Of a DNA stretch of 64,000 bases, positions 10,174 to 18,955 are shown one piece after another. Position numbers and translations under genes: made by a program. Location: assembly GCA_040285825.1 (NCBI GenBank), contig JAUPSS010000002.1:1426001-1490000 (forward strand), given 5' to 3'. Source of the DNA: Eukaryota sp. TZLM1-RC. Taxonomy: Eukaryota > Metamonada: BaSk clade. The notes beneath the pieces were generated by a model. The model was given only the letters and a program-made list of their open reading frames with translations. It made no database searches and had not been told where the DNA came from. Numbering within the stretch: the stretch's first letter is position 1; each line of letters opens with the position of its first letter.

Positions 10174-11294
10174 TAATGTATTTATTGAATTTGCACACTT
10201 AATTAAATTAAATCATAACTAATGGGACGACTATCATTGAACCAAGATTTCCTCTACAAAATCTTGATTTGCTTGCTGTCTAGCTAAAGCTTCTCTAATT
10301 CGATTGAAAAACCGCGGTAATCTATTAATAATGGCAAATTGAATCCGTGAACGCCATAAAAAAATATCAAATCTTTTCATTGTTTTTTCTTTCACCATTT
10401 TTTGGAAGTCATCCAAAAAAGTTTCTGCTTCAACTGATAATCTTCCATTTATCGAAAATGGAAAAGCAATAAAAACCAGCTGTGTATTTCTATCGATATT
10501 TGCATCTTCAATTTCTTTATCATATTTTCTATGTTTTTCTTTTGCTTTAAAATCCAGAGCAGCCACAGGATTAAGTTTTCTTCTGTGAACCAAAGTATCG
10601 TTTGCAACATTACATGAGACAAAGTCAACAATAGCTTCAGAATTATCAATCCAATCACAGTATACATCACCTCTATCATCAGAACCAAAATTATTCAGAG
10701 AAAGTGTTTCTTTCAGCAGGGGCTCTTTGATACACGATATCCTTGCAGTTTGTGCCATATTGAAAACAGTGTCTCTAACAGCATCATGTAATGAAGAACG
10801 ATAAGTTATCAATTTAGAGCAATTTAGAGCATGGCGCAAAGTGAGTTGAGGTGAATTCGAACAAATACATTTTTCTTTTGATAATAATTGGTTAATGGGG
10901 ATGTTCAAATATAATCTCATTTTTGTTACAAATGCTTCATTAGTAGCACACAATCCAAATCTTCGTGGTACAATGGTTACAAAAAGTGAAGAATCTGACA
11001 CCTTGTTTTCACAAACACCCTTTTCCAATAACAATGAGTGAAGATCTTGATTTAAAACAGCCGAGCTGCAAATATTATTATAAAGATCTTTTTCATACAT
11101 TCCAGTCAATCTTTTCTGTAATGTTCGAAGAGTGTACTTCAAATTTAAAACATTTTTTTCTGGAATATTGCCATTGAATGATTGGGGAAAACATCGACCC
11201 CATTTTTCTACATCAATTCTTGAAATTTCTTCATTTAATGCAAAAACAGTGGAACTTTGCGTTGTCATCAATAAATCTTCCCAATCTGCAAATC
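10174..11294 (-). mobile_element. 5'-truncated family-A endonuclease retroelement (copy 1)
   Basis: About 1.1 kb bounded by an 11-bp duplication. The 3' end (left in the window) reads CAATAAATA on the minus strand and matches copies at 36783 and about 34490. There is no poly(A) tract. The element carries only the C-terminal part of a retrotransposon-type protein (10234-11271) and no reverse transcriptase domain. This fits 5' truncation during target-primed reverse transcription. Confidence 0.8.
10234..11271 (-). CDS. C-terminal CCHC plus restriction-like endonuclease part of a retrotransposon protein
   Basis: An open frame of 345 codons inside the truncated element. It shows the arrangement common at the C-terminus of non-LTR retrotransposon proteins. 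First is a zinc knuckle (KCICSNSPQLTLRHALNC), then RSSLHDAVRDTVFNM. A PD-(D/E)xK-like nuclease region follows with RGDV (where many members have RPD), an acidic VDFVSCNV strand about 13 residues later, and a basic KEKHRKYDKE helix. Then comes FIAFPFSINGRLS. In related elements this nuclease nicks target DNA. The frame begins downstream of where RT would be, so it is a fragment although no stop interrupts it. The copy at 36841-37638 is nearly identical. Confidence 0.65.
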   Translation of the reverse strand: MMTTQSSTVFALNEEISRIDVEKWGRCFPQSFNGNIPEKNVLNLKYTLRTLQKRLTGMYEKDLYNNICSSAVLNQDLHSLLLEKGVCENKVSDSSLFVTIVPRRFGLCATNEAFVTKMRLYLNIPINQLLSKEKCICSNSPQLTLRHALNCSKLITYRSSLHDAVRDTVFNMAQTARISCIKEPLLKETLSLNNFGSDDRGDVYCDWIDNSEAIVDFVSCNVANDTLVHRRKLNPVAALDFKAKEKHRKYDKEIEDANIDRNTQLVFIAFPFSINGRLSVEAETFLDDFQKMVKEKTMKRFDIFLWRSRIQFAIINRLPRFFNRIREALARQQANQDFVEEILVQ

Positions 11295-11305
11295 TTTCGT
11301 ACAGA
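11295..11305. repeat. Target-site duplication, right copy (pairs with 10163-10173)
   Basis: The exact 11-bp match TTTCGTACAGA marks the 5'-truncated side of the RLE-A insertion. Confidence 0.75.
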
Positions 11306-13590
11306 ATATTTACAAAAACTATTTACTACACAGATACTGAGGCCTTTCATTACCACTCATTCTGGCTTCAGCAAATGCAAACATATTCAGACAAGCCAGC
11401 TTATTTCTATTGAAAAGCTTTTTTGAGCCTTTGTTACTTCGTTTGCAACTCTCACTGTTACAAGCTAATAAACCATGACATGTAGTAACAGCAGTTGTTT
11501 CTCTTCTATAGAATCTGGGATTTGATACTCTCAAAAACGTAGCAACTTTTTCAAAACAAACAGGACACTTTGCTGTGAAAGCTCCATTAATCATCAATAC
11601 TTCAAATCCATTTCTTTTCAGAAATTGAATCCATCCAATGCCTCTAGTAGGTCTCTGATGTTTCAAATTCTTAGAAATTCTTTTACCATAATCAGCCATT
11701 AGTATTAAAGTGTCTTTTGGGTTGCCAAGCTGCTGAACAAAATTTTTTAACAACCAACTTTCAGTCTTTTGCTTGTGAACAAAAGCTTGCATTTTATGAA
11801 TGCTCCACAAGTCAAGACTGTAAATGTCAATTGTCAAAAAAACTTGCCGAAGTTTGGCAACCACAAAGTTGGAAAAATCTGTAAAGTTGCTGAATTGGCA
11901 ACAAATGTGGATAATTCGGTGTTTGTATCTTCAATTGTCATTTCGTTAGACTCTATCATTTGGTTCCTGTCGTAATCTACCTCAGTATACTTTGTCCCCC
12001 ATCGTTTTTGTTTTTCTTTCATCCTACTTTTCAAAGCCCAGGACATCTGATTCATTCTCAACCATTTGTACTTCTTGTCTTGATTCATCACCCGACTATT
12101 TCTTTGCTGTTCGGTTTCATTCTGAGGAACCATGGCTTATTCTTGATCAGTCTTTTTACTCCCAGACTATAATAAATCACGTTTTCCAGGATCACAAACA
12201 ACAATTCGTTTGCCTAGTGAAGTATCAACATCAACATCATTAATACATAAATCAGAAATACTAGCATTGTTGTTTGGCTTATATTTCTGACCTTGTAAAT
12301 CCCGACGAACAAATTCTACTGCAATATTAAATCCTTCTGTGTGTATAATGTTGTTGAATTTGTAAATTCTTTGTTTGAACATTGGTTGGTTTAAATCGAG
12401 AATATTAGACCATAAGTCAAATTGCTCAAATGGTTTGAATCTATGAACTTGGGCTTGTGTATTGACCATTTTTAATTTCTCTACAGACAACAAATCGTCC
12501 ATAAGTGTTTGGCTAATAATTGTCCATATTGTTCTTGTGTTAATAGGAAGATATCCTGGATCTACAGTGGTTGAAACAGGAGAAATATGATAAGGTTTTT
12601 TCTCTCTACTGGAAATATATTGGGCAATTGTAATTTCTGGTTTTAGGAATAATTGAGGATCTTTTTCAACAGCGTCTGCAGGAAAATGTATATCCACTGA
12701 AATTATGTTGCCAACTAAATTCTCGTCAGTGACCAAATTCTCAATCTGACAAGTAAAAGGCTCAATAAGACCTTCAAATATGTTTCTACGTTCATTATCT
12801 CTTATATCATGTTGTTCACATAAATCGAAAAAATCATCATTCAGAAGTTCTGAAATATTTTCAGGATGATGAAACAAAGAACTCAAGCAATCTCTATCAT
12901 CAACTAAAAAGATGTTTTTGAATTGACGAAGCCTAAATCTATATAGTGAAATAATGGTAGATAATGGCGTTGAGTACCCACCCAGCTTGTGCATTTCTGA
13001 TAACACATTTTCCACATCTACCTTGTCAAAATAATCATTAATAAATCGATTAATTTGTTTTTCATAATTTAATTTCAAATTATTCTCAAAATTGGCAAAC
13101 ATTACTGGGGCCATATACTCAGGTCGTCTACTGAAGCCATCAGTTGGAAATTGTGGAAACTGTTCAGGCTTGTGTCTTGAGTCATCAAGATAACTCAATG
13201 CTTTGTTTAACTTTTGTTGCTCAAAGGTAGTTCTCAAAGTATAAACTCCTTCACCATAACCAAAGTCTTCAAAATCCTGTGGAAATGCACTTCTTGGTTT
13301 TACCATTTTTTGCCCATAAAACTTAGCATAAAGCTTAGGAATATATAAAGAATTCTGGCCATTAATAATTCATATAATTTGACAGACATTCGTGGTAGTA
13401 ATAAACTACGTTCAAATCGGTACTGTAAATACAACCTTAAGCAACATGTGGTGTGAATTCGTAATTGTTGAAATTTTGAAGCAGTTTCTCTTAATTTGAG
13501 TATCACATTTGAATGTTTAACCATTGAGTTGACGGTTGCTCGTATGGTTTTGTAAGATGATAAAATCATTTTATCTTTCTGAAACAGCAC
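11306..13590 (-). pseudogene. Fanzor-C, near full-length but frameshifted
   Basis: Several consecutive minus-strand frames make up one decayed gene. 13300-13590 holds an N-terminal helical region. 12167-13306 holds a long N-terminal part ending with a RuvC-I-like motif, KRIVVCDPGKRDL. 11834-12133 holds a basic helical bridge-like segment. 11319-11864 holds a RuvC-II-like ILMADYGKRI, the zinc finger (CPVC, then CNSESC) and a final LFNRNKLACLNMFAFAEARM. Together about 700 residues, within the larger Fanzor size range. The RuvC-III position that is normally Asp (NRD) reads Asn (NRN). At least three frame breaks make it non-coding. It is the most complete Fanzor in the window. A retroelement sits in its 3' tail. 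Confidence 0.75.
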
Positions 13591-13673
13591 GAAAAGTTTT
13601 AGACAAAAGATACAATCATGAAGCCCATATTGAATTAAATTTTTGAAATTACACCATCAATTGTATTTTTTAA

Positions 13674-14560
13674 GCAATAATTCCTCAGCCTTTTGAGTCA
13701 TATGAAGATAAAGTTTTCGTCGTTTCTGTCTAGCACATAGATTTGACGGTAAACTTTTAACGAACTCCTTGAATATTACATTTTGTTCTGTATCAATTGG
13801 TACAGAAGTTGAATCAATGCTGGGTGAATGGCCACTTTAATGGTTAGTACAGGGTTTCCCAGCAGTTTTTGAGGTAAATTTTCCGCTTTTTCCTGCCTGA
13901 GTTCTTGTCTTACAATTTTTGAAGGAGGGGTTGACTTTACCGTTGACTTTCTCTTTTTGAGCCTACTATTGTCACTGAGTGTATCACTGAACTGGTTTGG
14001 ACATAATGTTATTATTGCATAATAATCAATTTCTTCTTAGTTCTGTAGCATTTACACCGACAGTGATTTCGGTCCCTGGCACAATCAGGGACAAATATGT
14101 TTTCATATATATAGATAGGAGAAAATTTTGAATACAATGCAACACGTATAAGCCACTTTCATTGGGGGTTTGTCGTTCTCCTACACCCATTGCACAAGAT
14201 CAAATATCGTGAATGGTCAAATTGTTTTACATTTTCTAAAGTATTTTAGACATAACAATGATCCAACCAAGGGTCGAAAAAGATGCATTCTTTCTGCTCA
14301 ACATCAATAATTGCTAAAGTTCAATATAATTCATAACAGGCTTGTTGATCTAGTGCATCATCCAATGGTATGATTCGGAGTTTATTTTCAAAAACAATTC
14401 GATCAATTGCTCATAAGCATTGGAGATGATCTTTGATTTCATACCTTCAGGGCTAATGTAAACAATGATATCCAAATTATTATAATTATTCAATAGTTGC
14501 TCAGCCCAAAAATCCATCACATCATCAGCAATCCATGTTCCTGGTTTTAAACTGTCTTAA
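13674..14560 (-). pseudogene. Decayed Ulp1/SENP-type (C48) cysteine protease
   Basis: Minus-strand frames give KPGTWIADDVMDFWAEQLL (the usual Ulp1 entry helix, compare W-L-x-D-x-V-I-x-F). IIPLDDALDQQACYELY then stop then TLAIIDVEQKECIFFDPWL corresponds to the HWxLxxID...xxxxDS block. QTPNESGLYVLHCI corresponds to the Qx(4)DCG catalytic motif. The catalytic His codon reads Tyr, the following Trp is a TGA stop, and the catalytic Cys reads Ser, so activity is lost. A basic tail (RLKKRKSTVKSTPPSK, later RQKRRKLYLHM) ends at about 13676. Ulp1-like proteases remove SUMO or similar modifiers and are often carried by DNA transposons. It lies directly upstream of, and co-oriented with, the Fanzor-C gene. 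Confidence 0.75.
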
Positions 14561-14599
14561 TTAGAAAAATATATGTTGACAGGATCAGGGTTTGATTCA

Positions 14600-15540
14600 A
14601 CGTCTTTATCTATTGTTAAAGCAACAGAAAAAAGGGTTGATTGACAGTAAATCATCGTTAACAAAGGTTGAAATATTTACGACTCTGAATGCAGTATTAA
14701 GGAAGGAAAATAAAAGGCCAATCAAGTTTTCAGAAAATTCATCAAAATAATCAAGCCATCCACCAAAAGTTGTGTTACCATTAAACAACTTATTGATTTC
14801 ATGTAAAGTAATATACACATATATCTCAAGCTGGATTTTATAGACAGTTACAACAGCTGTAGAATTACGGTCAGGATAAGCAAAATCAAAATTAAACCTC
14901 CAAAATTGATCAATTGACACATGAAACAATTATAGAGTTCAGCAGAAAGGGAAGAGGTATCCACTGTAGAGTTAACAATATTTAAAACAGATTCTCAAAA
15001 CCTAGTTTTGTTTTTTGCATTTTCAAGTCCATTCCAACAATGATTTCAAAGGCACTTTTAGCTATTGGTGTAGAATATGAACGTAATGCTGTGAGTAGGT
15101 TCAGTAATAGTGACGCTTGTTTGGAGGATATTGAATTCTAGATGGTTATTTTTATCTCAATAAATATTCCAGTTTTTTAAAAAAAACCTAGTTTTATGAG
15201 AATTAGCAACCTCAGCTTGTTGAAATTGGTTTAAAAAGGTGTTATTACAACCAATATTGGAAATGTCAATATAAGTTGTAGCAGCTTTAGTATTATCTTT
15301 AATATTGAAAACGTTATTTTCAATTCCTTGGAATTTGGCATTATTTAAAGTCAAAACAGTTTTGGTTAACTCAAGGTGACCATCAGTAGCATAACTCACA
15401 AGTTCTAAATCAATAATAGAATCAATAGTAAAAGTTGAAACATCAAAATCAACAATATATTTAACAAGGGTAACCAGAGATGAATTGTTAATACCAACAA
15501 GAGTTTGGGACAAATGACCAATAAGTAAGGATCCAGCCAA
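14600..15540 (-). pseudogene. Broken gene for a probably extracellular, repetitive protein
   Basis: Frames 15157-15540 and 14606-14929 are rich in Asn, Thr, Ser and Ile and show strand-like periodicity (VLTLNNAKFQGIENNVFNI, then TYIDISNIGCNNTF). This recalls surface proteins with beta-helix-like repeats. I do not recognise a family. A family-B retroelement fragment interrupts it at 15001-15186, and stops or frameshifts elsewhere show it is dead. Orientation relies on which strand stays open longest. Confidence 0.35.
14997..15195 (+). mobile_element. Short family-B retroelement insertion with target-site duplication
   Basis: A 13-bp direct repeat, AAAACCTAGTTTT, occurs at 14997-15009 and 15183-15195. 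Between the copies lies the last roughly 130 bp of RLE-B coding sequence (ending at the block TTGGAGGATATTGAATTCTA) plus a short tail with CAATAAATATT. This is a heavily 5'-truncated insertion on the plus strand. Confidence 0.8.
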
Positions 15541-15549
15541 AGTAATCTC

Positions 15550-15890
15550 TCAATTATCAACAGTAAATAGGGGATCACTAACTGAACAAATTACAGTGGG
15601 GGTGGTGAATGGCGATTGGTGGGTAGAAAAGAGAATGGAGAAATCAAGGAGGGGAACTTTGTCCATATTTTTAGGAGAAATTTTTGATCCGCATTTGCAA
15701 ATCAATTTATGGAGCACGTAATCGGGCCAAATGAAACATCGAAGGCGCACTGTACAATAAAATGTAGTATTATCTGAAAGAAGACCATAAATTTGAGGTA
15801 TTTGAGTAATTAAACACGAAGAGGAACTGTTTTGGACATCTAACAAAAAATTGCGAAGGCGGGATTATTATTTTTGGCCGAGCCAAGACG
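15550..15890 (-). mobile_element. Endonuclease-retroelement fragment, family B-like, diverged
   Basis: A minus-strand frame reads IPQIYGLLSDNTTF, RLRCFIWPDYVLHKLICKC. This parallels the NIYGLLLNDHQ, MRCFLWPCSLPNDLICRC segment of RLE-B elements. Similarity stops after the first half of the zinc knuckle, and the following sequence is unrelated. A stop near 15840 shows it is a relic. Confidence 0.6.
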
Positions 15891-15949
15891 AACATCAAAA
15901 TCCAATCCTCGAAAAACTATTGTAAATTTTGTTGCAATTTTTTAGCACA

Positions 15950-16160
15950 ATATTTCAAAAGTGTTTACTGGCAAAACAGGATTGTATTTTCTATTTTTAA
16001 GGAAATGGTAAAACTAATTCCTGATTCATTCTCTTCTTTTGGGAAATTTTCTGAATCTTTAGCAATAAATTGTTTTGATGTAGGGGAGACAGGTTTTGAG
16101 GATGTGGAGTTTTATTGTGTATTTTATGTTTTCATATTTCTTGCTGAATGAATAAAATAA
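15950..16160 (+). mobile_element. Family-C retroelement 3' fragment (copy 1)
   Basis: Closely similar to 34266-34460 over about 190 bp. Shared blocks include TTTACTGGCAAAACAG, TTTTGGGAAATTTTCTGA and TTTTGAGGATGTGGAGTTTT. A following GAATGAATAAAATAAA marks the end. The broken reading recalls the SxWxNRIxF C-terminal pattern of the endonuclease-type elements, so it is probably a third family of the same group. Confidence 0.6.
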
Positions 16161-16567
16161 ACCATCAAGTTCAAATAAGATATTCAAATTTACTAGCGTC
16201 CTAAGTGGTATTTCCTTTACATTATCAGGAAAGCATTTGGTTCAAATTTCAGGGGGCAAACAATCAAGAACTTCTCCAAGGTCTCTTAAATAGTTATTAC
16301 TTGTAGAATTCAACAAGTCAAGATCATTTGGAAAACAGTTGCAAAATTCAAAAACAAATTTTTCCCTCCACAAAGAAAAGCAGCGTGACAGAGAATAGAC
16401 GATTTAGTGAAATTAATACCACCAAAATTGGATGAAAAAATACATGACTTCAAATTAGATCAGGATTGACATCAATCAAAAATGGAAAAATATTTGTTCT
16501 TAGATGGTTAAAGGATTGCTCAAAAACTAAAAAAAACTGCCAAGTTCTTTTTCTCCCAAACTTTCAA

Positions 16568-17752
16568 ATGTTTCTTTCTCGACGAATTGCCCGTTATTTT
16601 GAGAATGTCAACAAGGCTAAGAAAACACGGATGCTGCTCACACGATCATCTCAAATGACCAGAGATCAGACAATTTCTATCCTTTCCGATGTTTTCAGTG
16701 CTAACATGCCCAGTAGAGAACTAGATCTATCCCTTTCTCTCTTGATTCAACTCACCACAAGTCCAGTGGACTCTCGGTTTTCTTTCTTCCCTCACACAGT
16801 TATCCCTCTTTTCCATCGATTTGTATCAACAGCATTAGATCGAAGGCTCCTTTCTTCTCTCTTTTGCGTTATTGGTAACATTGGAGCAGATCAACCAAAG
16901 CTCTTATCACCCATTTTTCCTTCTCTACTTCCAGAACTACTCTCTATATTCGATGTCTTTTTCGCTACTTACCCCACTCAAGTCTTTAATTACATTCATT
17001 GTCTCAGACTAGTTTACCTAAATGTAGAGGATATTTCTAGGGAAGAGCACCTGTCGGTTTATAAGATAATTAAACAGTTATTAACCACCAGGAACAACTT
17101 CCCGACCCTCATGCTGACTTTGGCTTTCCTTTCAAAACTGGTTATGATTAGTCCTATGCTTTTTGCTGAAAATTTTGAAACTTCTGAATTTTTAACAGAT
17201 TTGATTTTCTTGTTAGATTTTGTTTCCATCTCCAAAAGTGATTTTGTTGATGAAATTACCTCCTTTTCCTTTCAAATATTAATAAGTTTGGTTGACAGAA
17301 TTGATTCTATCAACTTTTCATCTTGCACATTAGAGACTTTAATTTCTGTTTTAAAAGTTCAAACTATCTCCAATGTTGTTAAATTTAAACCACTTTTACC
17401 AATGATTGTAGGGTCCTTATATTCTAAGGTCAACAAATTTCCAAAACATTTTATTTTATTTTTTGCCAAGGAGATGTACAATCAATTAATCCATAATCAA
17501 GAATTATTAAAACCAACTGCTTGGCTGTTGACCCATATTGAACCTATTAATCTTTACAGTGAATATGTTTTGAAAATATTAAAAATACTAATTGAAAAAG
17601 GCGACTCCTCTTTTTCCAATGTTGGAAAGACTTTGGTAATGAAGCTATTGTCAGAATGCCACAACACCAATACTAATGTTGAAGAAGTAATTCTGTCTTT
17701 GCAGAATGCGCACCTGCTAGAACATTTTCAAGAACAAATAAGATTTAGTTGA
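16568..17752 (+). CDS. Alpha-helical repeat (ARM/HEAT-like) protein, possibly importin-alpha-like
   Basis: A 394-residue protein from the first in-frame ATG (MFLSRRIARYF); the frame upstream lacks an ATG. The N-terminal 35 residues are basic (RRIARYFENVNKAKKTRM) and could act like an importin-beta-binding segment. The rest is a run of amphipathic helices with Leu, Ile and Phe spacing. Residues 95-125 (LDRRLLSSLFCVIGNIGAD) echo the ARM-repeat signature in which importin-alpha has W-A-x-x-N-I-A. Adaptor function in nuclear import is possible, but the characteristic Trp/Asn ladder is not obvious, so I treat this as a helical-repeat protein. It converges with the EEP gene; stops are about 40 bp apart. 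Confidence 0.6.
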   Translation: MFLSRRIARYFENVNKAKKTRMLLTRSSQMTRDQTISILSDVFSANMPSRELDLSLSLLIQLTTSPVDSRFSFFPHTVIPLFHRFVSTALDRRLLSSLFCVIGNIGADQPKLLSPIFPSLLPELLSIFDVFFATYPTQVFNYIHCLRLVYLNVEDISREEHLSVYKIIKQLLTTRNNFPTLMLTLAFLSKLVMISPMLFAENFETSEFLTDLIFLLDFVSISKSDFVDEITSFSFQILISLVDRIDSINFSSCTLETLISVLKVQTISNVVKFKPLLPMIVGSLYSKVNKFPKHFILFFAKEMYNQLIHNQELLKPTAWLLTHIEPINLYSEYVLKILKILIEKGDSSFSNVGKTLVMKLLSECHNTNTNVEEVILSLQNAHLLEHFQEQIRFS

Positions 17753-17790
17753 AAATAAAGGAAAATATGGAATTAATCATTTATAATTAA

Positions 17791-18894
17791 TTAACCATGT
17801 ATAATTAATCCTGATAAATAAGGATGATTTAATATATTCTGATCAAAATCCGAATTATTAACAGTATTCAAAATAGATTCGTTCAAAATTTGCAAACTCT
17901 CCACCGAATCACACCATCTCAATCTTTTTGATTCGGCAATCCGACATTTTTGATTACTGGAAAAGGAAAAAAGGAAATCAATAGGTTGAGATCTTCCATA
18001 ATCATCATTAGTAAGTGGAAAGCAGATATTTGAAAGGCCAAGTAAATCAATAAATTCAGTAGGAAATTGGTCAAAAGGGATGATAAAACTGAATGTTTGT
18101 TTTAAATAATTATATTGTTCCTTATTTATTGGGGATAATAATTCAAAATTAAAATCACCACCGAGAATTATTGGAATATTGACCTGTTGCGACCAGCAAT
18201 CAACCAACTTGAGTAAACTGATGACTTGATCCATTTTACCAAACTTGGTTAATCCTCTATGAATTCCGTGATAATTAAATAAAATGAAATTAAACTCTCC
18301 ACAAGAAACCTCAATTATTAAAGATCGATGTAATAAAATTGACAATGTTTCTTGAGAAATAAAGCTTAAATCTGGATTTTTTTGAATTATTGATTTGAAA
18401 TATGCACTATTTAAATCATATCTATTATTAATTTCAAAGAAATCGCCGAGTAGGATTACTGAATTTGTCTTACCGACTATCTTTTTCTCAACCCCATCAA
18501 TTACTTTGAGTTTTGGATCAAAATGTGGCGATAACATCCGCGATAAACGTTTTATTCCAAAAGATTCCTGAAGAAAAAGGACATCCACGGGCCTGGCACT
18601 TATAAACTTATCAATAATTTCAACAAAGACACTAGAGTGTTCCGATTTAGCTCGATCACCAATATTCCAGGTACCAATAGAGTGGAGAGTCGAAGTGTTG
18701 TGGGCAATGGATTTCACAGTCCTATATTGACTTCGTTGTGCAGTATTGATTTGGGCTGAAGTAAATGAAGTGTGGGTTGAGCCTGATTCATTGTATAAAG
18801 GAAGAGGAAGTGTTGAATGTAGGACAAAATTAGCAACATCATCATGAGGTTGTCTGTGAGGAAAGCAGCAACAGAACAACCTTCTGAAAAGCAT
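17791..18894 (-). CDS. Endonuclease/exonuclease/phosphatase (EEP) fold enzyme
   Basis: A 367-residue protein. All main EEP motifs are visible in order: TWNIGDRAK (metal/phosphate Asn), VDVLFLQES (metal-binding Glu), FNYHGIHRG (catalytic His region), IPIILGGDFNFE (catalytic Asp and Asn), RSQPIDFLFSF and finally LNHPYLSGLI (catalytic His; families usually have SDH). This fold covers phosphoinositide 5-phosphatases, neutral sphingomyelinases, CCR4-type deadenylases and AP nucleases; I cannot choose among them. The N-terminus is Cys-rich (LFCCCF), suggesting possible lipid modification and membrane anchoring. It is divergent from the coiled-coil gene, with only about 60 bp between starts, so they may share a promoter. 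Confidence 0.85.
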   Translation of the reverse strand: MLFRRLFCCCFPHRQPHDDVANFVLHSTLPLPLYNESGSTHTSFTSAQINTAQRSQYRTVKSIAHNTSTLHSIGTWNIGDRAKSEHSSVFVEIIDKFISARPVDVLFLQESFGIKRLSRMLSPHFDPKLKVIDGVEKKIVGKTNSVILLGDFFEINNRYDLNSAYFKSIIQKNPDLSFISQETLSILLHRSLIIEVSCGEFNFILFNYHGIHRGLTKFGKMDQVISLLKLVDCWSQQVNIPIILGGDFNFELLSPINKEQYNYLKQTFSFIIPFDQFPTEFIDLLGLSNICFPLTNDDYGRSQPIDFLFSFSSNQKCRIAESKRLRWCDSVESLQILNESILNTVNNSDFDQNILNHPYLSGLIIHG

Positions 18895-18955
18895 TCCAAT
18901 TGAATTGAGGAAATTCCAATTGTTCTTATCTCGACTGCATCCTTACCAACTTTAA
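18895..18955. promoter_or_regulatory. 61-bp bidirectional intergenic region
   Basis: The two divergent start codons are separated by only 61 bp, so transcription of both genes must begin within this segment or inside the neighbouring 5' ends. No recognisable TATA or repeated motif stands out. Confidence 0.45.

Noticed and set aside
10124-10198. Longer eIF2D N-terminus from the GTG at 10198
   Set aside because: The extra residues are encoded by retroelement and Fanzor tail sequence; the family N-terminus aligns from the ATG at 10123.
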